Positions 7,765-14,766 of a stretch of DNA of 48,263 bases are shown one piece after another. The position numbers and the translations under genes were made by a program. Each line of letters opens with the position of its first letter. Positions within the stretch are counted from its first letter, which is position 1. The notes beneath the pieces are model-generated. The model made no database searches. It was given only the letters and a program-made list of their open reading frames with translations, and was not told the DNA's origin. Source of the DNA: a virus. The DNA is taken from the IMG/VR virus record IMGVR_UViG_3300037961_001347, positions 1 through 48,263 of that record, one strand, 5' to 3'.

Positions 7765-10062
7765 TTAACTCTCTTCTTCCTCAAATAGGTTTTCTGGTTC
7801 CATTGGGGCTTCCGAGTTCATCAACTGTTGTTGTTGGTCTCCGAGCCTAGCTTTAAATAAGCTAGACGCCATATCAGCTCTATTAGACACCTTATCTAAT
7901 TTAGAACTAAACTTTTCTACTTCTAGTCGTTTCTTAGCGTGCACTTCTTCACGTTGTGCTGTTTGTAAATCGCCTTTGACTTTCTTCAATTCTTGTTCCA
8001 TTGCTTGCATTTGTTGCATCATTTTTTGCATTTGTCCACTTCTTGCCATAACTCCATCCACATCTACAAGCTCTGATTTCTTCAATACTTCTGTTTGGTC
8101 TATTAATCCCATCTTATACATTTCCATATAAGTGTTCAACAATGCCATTCTATTATTCGGCAATGTAGACCCAGAAACTACTTGTATATCATATTTACCT
8201 ACGCCAATGTCGTGATATTTAATTACATCGCCATTGTCCATTTCTTTATAAAAGTTAAATCGTTGTTCAGTTTCTTCTCCATTAGGTTGTAATAATCTAA
8301 TTACTTTTTCTTCTGTGTATAATTGTTGTATTAATCCTATAGATACTTTACCTAATTGATTTAACATATCTTCTATATCATCTCTACGAGATTTAATTCT
8401 TCTTTGACCAAATTCGTCTACTACAATAGTACCTCTATAGGTAGATGGTGCACCTTTACCCCCACCTTGCATCAACTCATAAATTCCGAATCCATATTCT
8501 AAATCAGATTTCGCATCTGCTTCATTTTTATATAATTCATTGGGAAGAGGTACTGGACCAGCTACTATTGGTGCACCTAGCTCTGCGTCAAATTCAATGA
8601 CACTTGTTCCTGCTCTTCCCCACTCTTCTTCAACTTGTCTTTTATCAACACTACCTCTTGGTATTAATAGCTTCACATTTGTACTAGTACTAGCATGGGC
8701 TATAATTAAAGAACGAATTTTATTAATATACTCCTGTAAAGGTCTATAAATTCTTACATCTGACTCAGGAAATGGTGTACGTAAATGTACATTCATTAAT
8801 GGTACGATAGGATAATCTTCTATCGGTAAATATCTTTCATATAATAATGCATCTCCAACACTTACTACCATTTGTATTCTTGGTACATCAACAGTATTAC
8901 ATACTATATCACCAGAACCTTTTAATTCTTCTGAACTTATAGGTATTAAACTTGTTGTACTTCCAGGAATAGCATCAGCAGTCTCCATACCTGGTACTTT
9001 GATTGGGTCTCCCTGTATCATCTGACCTGTTTGTTGGTCAATCTGAGGTTCAGGTAATTTAAAATGAAATATTGGCCCACTTTGTTCTATTTGTTGCATC
9101 AATTCTTCTACTGCTTCTTCCTGCCATACAATAGATTCTTCTCCTGTAATTTTTCTAACTCTTACATAGAGTACATTCATGTATTCTGAAAATTCTTCAT
9201 CATTAAATAAATATTCTCTTTCACTAAAAGGTTCAAATACATTATAAAATTGTTGAACTACTTTTGTATACCTTTCTAAATATCTTCTTACAGTATGTGC
9301 TCTATCCTCTACATCGCCAGGAAACATCTGGTCTACAGTTTTTGCTAAATTTGTAATAGGATAATCATCTGAAGCTTCTGGCTCTTCTGCTGAATCTTCA
9401 ATTATATCTGCAAACTCAGGATACATTTGCATAGCTACTTCATCTGTCATATAACTTGCATAAATAACATTTGCAGCATCTCTAAAAAACTTATCTTTTG
9501 AGTTAGGGTCTACATAAATATCAAGGGGATTTACAGCTTTTATCATAACTTCGCCTTTACCCATGTCAGCATCTGGGTCTTGATACACCATTAATGCACC
9601 CATACCACCTACATAATAATCATCAATAGTTTGTTTTAACTCTAAATCACCTTGACTAATTTGCCATATATACTGAAATAAATCAGAAAATACCTTAGCT
9701 ATCTCTCTATCTCCATCTTCTCTTCCTGTTGCTCTAAATTGTGGAGAGTTATATGTCAATAAAGCTTTTGCTGTTTCAACGATTGGATGAATACGATTAA
9801 CTACAATAGCAGCTTGTCCACGCTGCTCTAATGCTTCTTGCTGTTCTTTGGTCCACTGAGCACCTGCTCTAAATTCAATAGATTCTTGAAATTTTTGTGC
9901 CCATGGTTCTCTTGATGAATTGTACTGTGTCCAGAGTTCTCTGGTTACTTGTACTTCAGGGTGAATAGTTCTTTCGTCGATATCACCAGTTTCATAGTTG
10001 AATACTAATTCATTCTGACTTTCTGGTTTTCTGCTTTTGGCTTTTCTTTTCTTTATGTCCAT
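7765..10062 (-). CDS. Portal protein (P22-like, long form)
   Basis: 765 aa, the length of the large portal proteins of P22-like short-tailed phages. Visible segments: 'ELWTQYNSSREPWAQKFQESIEFRAGAQW' and 'AIVVNRIHPIVETAKALLTYNSPQFRATGR' (N-terminal clip and wing pattern), 'AVNPLDIYVDPNS', 'YPIVPLMNVHLRTPFPESDVR..RPLQEYINKIRSLIIAHASTS', and a long C-terminal coiled coil ('GQMQKMMQQMQAMEQELKKVKGDL') compatible with a barrel. It would form the dodecameric DNA channel and dock the terminase. It follows the large terminase and a 53-aa gene whose 3' end overlaps its start. Confidence 0.88.
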   Translation of the reverse strand: MDIKKRKAKSRKPESQNELVFNYETGDIDERTIHPEVQVTRELWTQYNSSREPWAQKFQESIEFRAGAQWTKEQQEALEQRGQAAIVVNRIHPIVETAKALLTYNSPQFRATGREDGDREIAKVFSDLFQYIWQISQGDLELKQTIDDYYVGGMGALMVYQDPDADMGKGEVMIKAVNPLDIYVDPNSKDKFFRDAANVIYASYMTDEVAMQMYPEFADIIEDSAEEPEASDDYPITNLAKTVDQMFPGDVEDRAHTVRRYLERYTKVVQQFYNVFEPFSEREYLFNDEEFSEYMNVLYVRVRKITGEESIVWQEEAVEELMQQIEQSGPIFHFKLPEPQIDQQTGQMIQGDPIKVPGMETADAIPGSTTSLIPISSEELKGSGDIVCNTVDVPRIQMVVSVGDALLYERYLPIEDYPIVPLMNVHLRTPFPESDVRIYRPLQEYINKIRSLIIAHASTSTNVKLLIPRGSVDKRQVEEEWGRAGTSVIEFDAELGAPIVAGPVPLPNELYKNEADAKSDLEYGFGIYELMQGGGKGAPSTYRGTIVVDEFGQRRIKSRRDDIEDMLNQLGKVSIGLIQQLYTEEKVIRLLQPNGEETEQRFNFYKEMDNGDVIKYHDIGVGKYDIQVVSGSTLPNNRMALLNTYMEMYKMGLIDQTEVLKKSELVDVDGVMARSGQMQKMMQQMQAMEQELKKVKGDLQTAQREEVHAKKRLEVEKFSSKLDKVSNRADMASSLFKARLGDQQQQLMNSEAPMEPENLFEEEES

Positions 10063-10171
10063 GCTCTATCATTATGTAGTTTTTCGGTATCTCTATATAT
10101 TCAATTTTATCTATTTTTGAAATGAAATCGTCAAAACTTAAATGATACTTCGCAAATTTTTTATCAGCCAT
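10010..10171 (-). CDS. Small protein overlapping portal start
   Basis: 53 aa from the ATG at 10171 (MADKKFAKYHLSFDDFISKI, then DKIEYIEIPKNYIMIEHGHK and a Lys/Arg-rich tail). A GAGG site about 6 nt upstream supports this start over an in-frame ATG 8 codons earlier. The last 53 nt overlap the portal gene in another frame. Hydrophilic, no signal or membrane segment, no family recognised. The overlap suggests coupled expression with the portal. Confidence 0.55.
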   Translation of the reverse strand: MADKKFAKYHLSFDDFISKIDKIEYIEIPKNYIMIEHGHKEKKSQKQKTRKSE

Positions 10172-10220
10172 TTCTAACCTCGAACTTATAAACAAATTTT
10201 TATTTTTGTCAAGGATTATT

Positions 10221-11708
10221 TTACATTAATCTCCAATCTACTTTTTTACGTAGATAATTCCACTGGTCTTCTAACGTAGTTTCTTCTTCATCGTGTGATG
10301 GTTTGTATGCATTTTTATTAGCATAAAAAAATCCATCTAACAAGTCATCGTGTTTACCACGTGGATATAGCAATAATTCATCTTCAAATGCTTGCATATT
10401 CTTTTTCATGAATACTTTCTTATTAGCAAATAACGGTTGAAGACTTTCTAACCTATATGACTTAGATGTTCTAGGGTTTTCTTTTACCTCTAGCCCTGGT
10501 ATAAATAATCCCAACTCTTCTGACTTTTCTTTAATATACTGTCTAAGCATTTCCTGATATCCGACCGACTCAATACGGGTTTTAGCACTTTCGTATATTC
10601 TAAAATTATCTATAATTGCATCTGCTAATTGTAAAGGTGTTGCTCTTTTACGATAGTAAGGTAAGCAAAAACGATTATTATCTTTATCAACAGCAATATT
10701 AAATATAACACTATAGTCTGCTGTTTTCTTTGTACTGCTAGCAGGGTCGACACCAGTGAACACATTCACAGGTCGTCTCTCGTTTACTTCCTCACCATTA
10801 AGGTTCGTCAGAACGAGGGTCGACAACCCTGCAGTGTTGGTCTCAATGTGTCCATCATACGTTTGGAAATCTTCAGGTCTGAATAAATTATCTTCATCTC
10901 CAACTATTTGACATAGGTATTCTCTATAAAATACAGATAATCGGTTAATACTTTCTAATTCAGACTTTTTTTGTTTTAGTTTTTCTATAGGCCATACCTG
11001 TTCCCATAGTGCTTCTTCTTTTTCCATGTCAGGTCTATACTCTAAGTTTCTCCAACCTTCCATACTTTTTAATGTTTCTACAAGACATCGTTCGTGTTGA
11101 GGCGTACCAATAACAGCAATCCTCCCCTTGATAGGGTCAAGGGAAGGTACACCTGATTGTAAAAGCCAACGAAGATTAAACTCCATCGCTTCTGCAGTTT
11201 TGGTATTAACTTCGTCTTCTGGGTCATCTAAGACAATGAGCGTAGGTCGTTGATTCCCATGTTTAATACCACGGATTTGCTGTCCTGTACCTTTACAGAT
11301 AACAATGCTGCCATCTTTCAATTCTATTTCGTTGTTACTCCACTTACGTGCATTTTGCATTCCCCAGTATCCAAAAAAGTATCGAAACTCTTGTGAATAG
11401 TTTAGTACATCTTTGATTGTTCCCAGGAGCTTCGTAGCGTGCGACTGAGTTCGTGACACAAGTACGACAACCTTAACACCAGGGTCAAACATAAGATGGA
11501 ACAAAGGAAAAACACCAGCAACAACGGAAGACTTAGCATGACCACGAGGTGCAATAATATTGATTTGTTTTTGTTCTTCATCTAATAAATGTTTTGTTAT
11601 ATCGTAATGAAACTTAGGAGACTCTTGACTAAACATATTAGGCATAATCATTCTCCCAAATAGTAGCATATCACCACGCATTTGTTCTAATATATGCTTT
11701 TTATCCAT
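10221..11708 (-). CDS. terL: Terminase large subunit
   Basis: About 495 aa from ATG 11708 (an in-frame TTG at 11717 adds three residues). The ATPase N-terminal half has a Walker A-like loop 'APRGHAKSS' (about residue 55) and Walker B 'LIVLDDPEDE' (about 160), with 'VIGTPQHE' after it as the likely coupling motif. The C-terminal nuclease (RNase H-like) half has 'FTGVDPASSTKKTADYS' (first catalytic Asp about 321) and the terminal 'PRGKHDDLLDGF' with further acidic residues. It packages DNA through the portal. It follows a small-terminase-like gene. Family length is normal. Confidence 0.95.
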   Translation of the reverse strand: MDKKHILEQMRGDMLLFGRMIMPNMFSQESPKFHYDITKHLLDEEQKQINIIAPRGHAKSSVVAGVFPLFHLMFDPGVKVVVLVSRTQSHATKLLGTIKDVLNYSQEFRYFFGYWGMQNARKWSNNEIELKDGSIVICKGTGQQIRGIKHGNQRPTLIVLDDPEDEVNTKTAEAMEFNLRWLLQSGVPSLDPIKGRIAVIGTPQHERCLVETLKSMEGWRNLEYRPDMEKEEALWEQVWPIEKLKQKKSELESINRLSVFYREYLCQIVGDEDNLFRPEDFQTYDGHIETNTAGLSTLVLTNLNGEEVNERRPVNVFTGVDPASSTKKTADYSVIFNIAVDKDNNRFCLPYYRKRATPLQLADAIIDNFRIYESAKTRIESVGYQEMLRQYIKEKSEELGLFIPGLEVKENPRTSKSYRLESLQPLFANKKVFMKKNMQAFEDELLLYPRGKHDDLLDGFFYANKNAYKPSHDEEETTLEDQWNYLRKKVDWRLM

Positions 11709-11817
11709 TTTTTTCAAAAACGACTTCTATTCCAAAATCTTTGGCTACTTCTACTAAGGTAGCTAAAAAAATGTTTAGACTATCCTTTTTCCCCGATATC
11801 GTTATCTTTTGTTTCAC
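11701..11817 (-). CDS. Tiny overlapping ORF between terminase genes
   Basis: 38 aa with a GTG start at 11817 (MKQKITISGKKDSLNIFLAT, then LVEVAKDFGIEVVFEKNG). It overlaps the end of the 260-aa gene and the first codons of the large terminase (its TAA lies inside ATGGATAA). An AGGA sits about 9 nt upstream. Composition is protein-like: a beta strand, an amphipathic helix, a beta strand. It fills a gap that would otherwise be non-coding in a genome without gaps. It may couple translation of the two terminase genes. Real gene status is uncertain. Confidence 0.4.
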   Translation of the reverse strand: MKQKITISGKKDSLNIFLATLVEVAKDFGIEVVFEKNG

Positions 11818-12562
11818 TTGGCAATTCCTGTGTTTTAGTTGCTGTAAGTTTTTTTGTTTGTTTTTCAAAGTTAGCTTCTATCTGGTGTGACAAGTCTAAT
11901 TCCAATGTATCTGTCTGTGTCTTAGCTTTTGGTTTCATATCTAAGTAATCTGATAGCTCTTTTGCAGCTTTTATCATATTACCAGGGTCTTCATTCACTT
12001 TTGCTACTCCAATAGCATCTTTTATAGTATCTAATACATACCCTTCATCAATTCCACGCTCTGTAAGCACTTCTTTCATCTTATCCTTAATCATTTGCTT
12101 CATTCCCTTTGTTTTCAATAATCTTTTTACGGTCCAGGCAGGTTTTTTTTGGTCTGGCCTGTACATTTGCCCTAATTTTTCGAAATCTGGCGTTTTTCCA
12201 GCCATTATGTACGTCATATACGCTTCTAGCACGTCTTTTGACCTACGTTTTTGTAGTTCTAGCTCCATTTGGCTCTTTGTAGACACCGAATTGAAGCTTT
12301 TTGTCTCCCAATGTGGTAAAAACTCTAGCTTACTGGTCTTTGTTACCCATTGTTTACCATAGGGGTAGGTCATTTCTACCCCACTAGAGTATGTTTTAAC
12401 AGCAAGACACTGGGCAACGTACCCGTCATCAGATACGCCCCAGTCACCTTCTTTACATTTCTTCCAATGTTTGTACGTTAGCTTGAAGTCTTTTACAGGA
12501 TAGACTTCATACTCGACCTCTTGGAAGTTATTTATCTTCAGTTTTCTCGGTATCGTTATCAT
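11780..12562 (-). CDS. Probable terminase small subunit
   Basis: 260 aa, directly upstream of the large terminase. The N-terminal third is an unusual beta-rich domain ('EGDWGVSDDGYVAQCLAVKTY', 'YGKQWVTKT'). The C-terminal two thirds are helical: 'SKDVLEAYMTYIMAGKTPDFEKLGQMY', 'KKPAWTVKRLLKTKGMKQMIKDKMKEVLTERGIDEGYVLDTIKDAI', resembling the DNA-binding and oligomerisation helices of small terminases. The tail is charged and low complexity. Its role in recognising phage DNA and regulating the large subunit is inferred from position and style. Confidence 0.65.
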   Translation of the reverse strand: MITIPRKLKINNFQEVEYEVYPVKDFKLTYKHWKKCKEGDWGVSDDGYVAQCLAVKTYSSGVEMTYPYGKQWVTKTSKLEFLPHWETKSFNSVSTKSQMELELQKRRSKDVLEAYMTYIMAGKTPDFEKLGQMYRPDQKKPAWTVKRLLKTKGMKQMIKDKMKEVLTERGIDEGYVLDTIKDAIGVAKVNEDPGNMIKAAKELSDYLDMKPKAKTQTDTLELDLSHQIEANFEKQTKKLTATKTQELPSETKDNDIGEKG

Positions 12563-12740
12563 GTTTGTCTAATTTTTCCTGTAAGAATGCTTTAAACTCT
12601 TCTTCTTTACCACTAAACTCAATATACTCGTTTAATAGTCTATCGCCATTAATAACCATTTGTACGCATTGCTCTAATCGCATTGCCATATTAGTCATTA
12701 TCCTGGTCATCTCTTTATTTGTCAATTTTGATTTTTTCAT
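12528..12740 (-). CDS. Small helical protein, start of virion operon
   Basis: 70 aa, predicted all-helical (MKKSKLTNKEMTRIMTNMAM, 'RLEQCVQMVINGDRLLNEYIEFSGKEEEFKAFLQEKLDKHDND') with an acidic C-terminus. The last 35 nt overlap the small-terminase-like gene. It is downstream of the palindrome-rich region 12741-12886. Function unknown; a packaging accessory or small regulator would fit the position. Confidence 0.6.
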   Translation of the reverse strand: MKKSKLTNKEMTRIMTNMAMRLEQCVQMVINGDRLLNEYIEFSGKEEEFKAFLQEKLDKHDNDTEKTEDK

Positions 12741-12886
12741 GTTGTCCTCTACTTAGCTTATAAGCTTAAGCTTATTTCTCTAATCTTTTACTTAGTCTTA
12801 GTAAGTAATACTTAATCTTATTAAAGATTAAGTATGTTAGTCCTAGTATATACTTAGTCTTAGTATATACTAAACAAATCCCTACA
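12741..12886. promoter_or_regulatory. Palindrome- and repeat-rich control region
   Basis: 146 nt without a gene. It holds two copies of the 15-mer TACTTAGTCTTAGTA (12789-12803 and 12851-12865), a perfect 11-bp hairpin (TACTTAATCTT, 12809-12819, with AAGATTAAGTA, 12824-12834, 4-nt loop), two copies of the perfect palindrome AGTATATACT flanking the second 15-mer, and an AAGCTTATAAGCTTAAGCTTA-like block near 12760. The minus-strand genes on both sides make a late promoter or operator cluster plausible. The hairpin has no T-run. Confidence 0.6.
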
Positions 12887-13078
12887 TTAATTTTTTTCCA
12901 CACTTGCAATCCCTAACTCCATTTCATCTTGTACAGTAAATATTTCAATCTGTGCCATAATCAAATCATACATATAAGCTGACTTGTCTGGGTCTACATC
13001 GCCTTGTACTACTGCCTTAATCCATTTCTGTTTGTTTTTATCGTATATTTCAATGACTTTCTTTTTTTCAGGCATCAC
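12887..13078 (-). CDS. Small hypothetical protein, first minus-strand gene
   Basis: 63 aa (MMPEKKKVIEIYDKNKQKWI, then 'AVVQGDVDPDKSAYMYDLIMAQIEIFTVQDEMELGIASVEKN'). Two consecutive ATG codons could serve as start; an AGGT lies just upstream. Mixed beta/alpha composition with no signal peptide. It is the first minus-strand gene beside the divergent control region and so could be the earliest of the virion-side genes. No family recognised. Confidence 0.55.
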   Translation of the reverse strand: MMPEKKKVIEIYDKNKQKWIKAVVQGDVDPDKSAYMYDLIMAQIEIFTVQDEMELGIASVEKN

Positions 13079-13236
13079 TACCTAAGTTAATCATAAGCTG
13101 CCATTAAAGTCTATAAAAAATTTCAGAAAAAAAAATTGCCGTAGATTGCGTGTGCTTGGTATATATACAACCTATCCCCCATACATTTTGGTTGAGAATG
13201 TTCAGTTTGGTTGAAATTCCTCGTTCCGTTGGGTCC

Positions 13237-13265
13237 TTGACGGACCACTTCACTCGTCTTATAGG
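13237..13265 (+). promoter_or_regulatory. Sigma70-like early promoter
   Basis: TTGACG (13237-13242), exactly 17 nt, then TATAGG (13260-13265), on the plus strand and about 85 nt before the first early gene. Matches to consensus are 5/6 and 4/6. It would let host RNA polymerase read the early module. The -10 box also lies in an imperfect inverted repeat (CTTATAG at 13258-13264 with CTATAAG about 13302-13308). Confidence 0.55.
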
Positions 13266-13309
13266 TCTCGGTGTTCGCAAGCTCACATCGTAGGGCTCTA
13301 TCTATAAGG

Positions 13310-13336
13310 ACTTTACTTTATGATTATATTAATTAG
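13310..13336 (+). promoter_or_regulatory. T-rich motif, copy 1
   Basis: First and most divergent of six copies of the consensus CTTTWTGRTTTTATTTTATT (here ACTTTATGATTATATTAATT), ending 15 nt before the ATG at 13352. See the other copies at 13523, 13946, 14350, 14739 and 20374. Confidence 0.45.
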
Positions 13337-13351
13337 TATAAGGAGTTAGTT

Positions 13352-13486
13352 ATGAATGCACAAGTGTTAATGGTTACTAAGATGATTATGTTTATGGAAG
13401 AGTATGTTCAAGGTTATAATTGGACACATCAGACTATTGATAATCATTATCCAATCTATATAGGTAATGAACCAGCAATCTCTTAG
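13352..13486 (+). CDS. Small early protein
   Basis: 44 aa (MNAQVLMVTKMIMFMEEYVQ, then GYNWTHQTIDNHYPIYIGNEPAIS), with AGGAG 7 nt before the ATG. It is bracketed by the T-rich motif upstream and a terminator hairpin downstream, as are the next genes, making a one-gene unit. Met-rich N-terminal amphipathic helix. Function unknown; such first-transcribed tiny phage proteins often act on host enzymes, but nothing in the sequence shows this. Confidence 0.6.
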   Translation: MNAQVLMVTKMIMFMEEYVQGYNWTHQTIDNHYPIYIGNEPAIS

Positions 13487-13493
13487 TATATAT

Positions 13494-13530
13494 AATCCCT
13501 ACTTGCAAGATAAGTAGGTAGGGATTTTTC
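13494..13530 (+). terminator. Intrinsic terminator
   Basis: A 9-bp stem AATCCCTAC (13494-13502) with GTAGGGATT (13518-13526), with a further short CTT/AAG pairing in the loop, runs straight into TTTTC. It ends the first early gene and abuts copy 2 of the T-rich motif. Confidence 0.7.
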
Positions 13531-13549
13531 TTTATGGTTTTATTTTATT
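13523..13549 (+). promoter_or_regulatory. T-rich motif, copy 2
   Basis: Match to the consensus (CTTTATGGTTTTATTTTATT) directly after the terminator stem and 26 nt before the ATG at 13576. The conserved part extends about 18 nt past the T-run, more than a terminator needs. Confidence 0.55.
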
Positions 13550-13575
13550 CATTCAACTTGTAAAAGGAGTTTACA

Positions 13576-13926
13576 ATGTATTTAAATATCAATGATGTAC
13601 CACAAACTAAGGGTTATACCTTAGAAGATAACGCAATGTCATACTACGCACTATTACACGCTATACAAGTGCATAAATATGAATATGATATGAATGTTCC
13701 AGATTGTGATTACGGAACATATTGCTATGAGTTCATTAAGAACTTAGATAATCATATTTATCTATGGTTAAGAGATGTAGATTATGCATCATATGACCAT
13801 TGCGAAGATGTACATAGTTCTGAAATTACTTGGGCTATTGATTGTCTAATTGCTTTTGATAAGAAAGTAGAATTAGATAGAGACTTAGAGCGCAAGTATA
13901 GATATGATGAGGACTTACCCTTTTAG
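13576..13926 (+). CDS. Acidic early protein, unknown
   Basis: 116 aa, Tyr/Asp-rich (MYLNINDVPQTKGYTLEDNA, 'DYGTYCYEFIKNLDNHIYLWLRDVDYASYDHCEDVH', 'RDLERKYRYDEDLPF'). The SD AGGAG precedes the ATG. Predicted mostly helical, pI low, no membrane segment. It forms its own motif-gene-terminator unit. No family recognised; small acidic early proteins can be DNA mimics or enzyme inhibitors, which here is speculation only. Confidence 0.7.
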   Translation: MYLNINDVPQTKGYTLEDNAMSYYALLHAIQVHKYEYDMNVPDCDYGTYCYEFIKNLDNHIYLWLRDVDYASYDHCEDVHSSEITWAIDCLIAFDKKVELDRDLERKYRYDEDLPF

Positions 13927-13945
13927 GTAGGTCTTCATCTTAAAA
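13906..13945 (+). terminator. Hairpin terminator spanning the stop codon
   Basis: GATGAGGACTTACC (13906-13919) pairs with GGTAGGTCTTCATC (13926-13939) over 14 positions including two G-U pairs. The stop codon of the preceding gene sits in the loop. It is followed by TTAAAAGACTTTTC and then copy 3 of the T-rich motif. Confidence 0.65.
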
Positions 13946-13972
13946 GACTTTTCTTTATGATTTTATTTTATT
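13946..13972 (+). promoter_or_regulatory. T-rich motif, copy 3
   Basis: Exact match to the consensus (CTTTATGATTTTATTTTATT), 23 nt before the ATG at 13996. It shares CATT after the core with copy 2. Confidence 0.55.
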
Positions 13973-13995
13973 CATTGCTCAACAGGGAGTTTACT

Positions 13996-14148
13996 ATGAA
14001 CTATCAGGTTATATTACCTAAAAAAACCCTCATTGTTAGAGGTTCTAATGCTCATTCAGTATTAGAGTATATTAAATCTTTGCCATCTTTCAGACAACTT
14101 ACATTGTCTGAGCAGATGTCTGTGAAGATTAAAAGGGCATCATTATGA
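13996..14148 (+). CDS. Small early protein
   Basis: 50 aa from the ATG at 13996 (MNYQVILPKKTLIVRGSNAH, then SVLEYIKSLPSFRQLTLSEQMSVKIKRASL), with CAGGGAG 6-8 nt upstream. An in-frame ATG at 13957 lies inside the T-rich motif, lacks a ribosome site and is rejected as start. A beta-strand, helix, beta-strand layout. Its stop overlaps the next start (ATGA). Function unknown. Confidence 0.6.
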   Translation: MNYQVILPKKTLIVRGSNAHSVLEYIKSLPSFRQLTLSEQMSVKIKRASL

Positions 14149-14285
14149 GGTGCCCTTTAATATACAAATCAGATTTAGTTAACTATGTGCATAGTCTTAA
14201 CAAATCCATACCTAAATATAAAATAGCTAAAAAATCAAAACAGCAATTATATGCTATATGGTATGCAACACAAAAGAAATGGTAG
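14145..14285 (+). CDS. Small basic early protein
   Basis: 46 aa (MRCPLIYKSDLVNYVHSLNK, then SIPKYKIAKKSKQQLYAIWYATQKKW), starting in a 4-nt ATGA overlap with the previous gene. Lys-rich; the C-terminal half 'KIAKKSKQQLYAIWYATQK' looks like a short helical DNA- or RNA-binding segment of the kind seen in small phage proteins. The stop codon lies within the left arm of the inverted repeat 14277-14346. Confidence 0.55.
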   Translation: MRCPLIYKSDLVNYVHSLNKSIPKYKIAKKSKQQLYAIWYATQKKW

Positions 14286-14346
14286 TGTTAAACATTTATG
14301 ATGACTACACATTGAGGTCTCATACTTGCCACTGACACTACCATTT
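14277..14346 (+). ncRNA. Structured element, 12-bp closing stem
   Basis: AAATGGTAGTGT (14277-14288) and ACACTACCATTT (14335-14346) are a perfect 12-bp inverted repeat 46 nt apart. Inside, ATGATGAC and GTCTCAT form a second stem (7 bp, one bulged T). It covers the stop of the 46-aa gene and runs into T-rich motif copy 4. It may be a terminator with a large head or one of the structured RNA units found elsewhere in this module. Confidence 0.6.
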
Positions 14347-14349
14347 AAA

Positions 14350-14376
14350 GATTTTTCTTTTTGATTTTATTTTATT
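14350..14376 (+). promoter_or_regulatory. T-rich motif, copy 4
   Basis: CTTTTTGATTTTATTTTATT, 26 nt before the ATG at 14403 and directly after the 12-bp inverted repeat. Confidence 0.55.
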
Positions 14377-14402
14377 AACAATCCATATCCGAGGAGGGAA
14401 CA

Positions 14403-14645
14403 ATGGACAAACAATACTACACTCAATTCGTAAACTCAAATGGCGACACAATCACTTCAGCTCAGGTTGGACCTGAGACGAAGTTCTTTGTCACCATCGT
14501 TGATGCAAAAGCAGACGCATCAACAATTCAATCCGAAGTAGAAAGCAAACTTAATCAGTTAGCATTCAAGTTTGAGTTGAAAGGAGAATACACCACGAAG
14601 AAAGGACATCGTGGTCTATTCTATGTAGCTCCAGACTTATTCTAA
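14403..14645 (+). CDS. Small early protein, unknown
   Basis: 80 aa (MDKQYYTQFVNSNGDTITSA, 'QVGPETKFFVTIVDAKADASTIQSEVESKLNQLAFKFELKG', 'GLFYVAPDLF'). GAGGAGGGA precedes the ATG. Alternating beta and helix suggest a compact alpha/beta fold. Its codons use more C at third positions than the neighbours, which may reflect high expression or a different origin. Own motif-gene-hairpin unit. Function unknown. Confidence 0.65.
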   Translation: MDKQYYTQFVNSNGDTITSAQVGPETKFFVTIVDAKADASTIQSEVESKLNQLAFKFELKGEYTTKKGHRGLFYVAPDLF

Positions 14646-14662
14646 GTCTTGAACTACAAATT

Positions 14663-14689
14663 GAGCGAGGGGCTTACGCCCCTCTTCTC
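14663..14689 (+). terminator. Strong hairpin after 80-aa gene
   Basis: GAGGGGC (14667-14673) and GCCCCTC (14678-14684) with a TTAC loop, extended by GAG/CTC after a small bulge. No T-run follows directly; the long T-run comes only after the tandem repeat at 14692-14738. It acts as a transcript end or as a stabilising 3' hairpin. Confidence 0.6.
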
Positions 14690-14691
14690 AG

Positions 14692-14738
14692 TTGCGTATT
14701 GCCACAACAACCGATTTGCGTATACGCACAACAACCGA
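14692..14738 (+). repeat. Tandem repeat of 23-nt unit
   Basis: Two copies of TTGCGTAT-NNN-CACAACAACCGA (14692-14714 and 14716-14738), differing mainly in the three middle bases, spaced one base apart. They lie between a strong hairpin and T-rich motif copy 5. Possible protein-binding site for control of the non-coding RNA that follows. Confidence 0.7.
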
Positions 14739-14766
14739 GTTTTTTTCTTTATGGTTTTTTTTCTTT
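14739..14766 (+). promoter_or_regulatory. T-rich motif, copy 5
   Basis: CTTTATGGTTTTTTTTCTTT, a slightly changed copy. Unlike the other copies it is followed by no protein gene but by the structured region 14766-15241, which supports a promoter role over a translation leader. Confidence 0.5.

Larger units (their letters stand above)
13079..13351. promoter_or_regulatory. Divergent intergenic control region
   Basis: 273 nt between the minus- and plus-strand modules with no convincing gene. It contains a poly-A stretch (13126-13135), the palindrome GTATATATAC (about 13160), a direct repeat TTTGGTTGA (13187-13195 and 13206-13214, 19-nt period), a sigma70-like promoter (13237-13265) and the first copy of the T-rich motif (13310-13336). 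The 19-nt repeat lies just upstream of the -35 box and could bind an activator or repressor. Confidence 0.6.

Noticed and set aside
12741-12886. CRISPR array or integration attachment site
   Set aside because: Only two 15-mer copies with no regular spacers, and no integrase or cas gene is present in the window.
13104-13286. 60-aa minus-strand ORF in the divergent region
   Set aside because: It covers the sigma70-like promoter and direct repeats, has no ribosome site and has atypical composition.
13534-13975. Leader peptides starting at the ATG inside the T-rich motif (e.g. M-V-L-F-Y-S)
   Set aside because: No Shine-Dalgarno site precedes them, two copies have TTG in place of ATG, and copy 5 precedes no gene. 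Nucleotide conservation is better explained as a promoter or terminator element.
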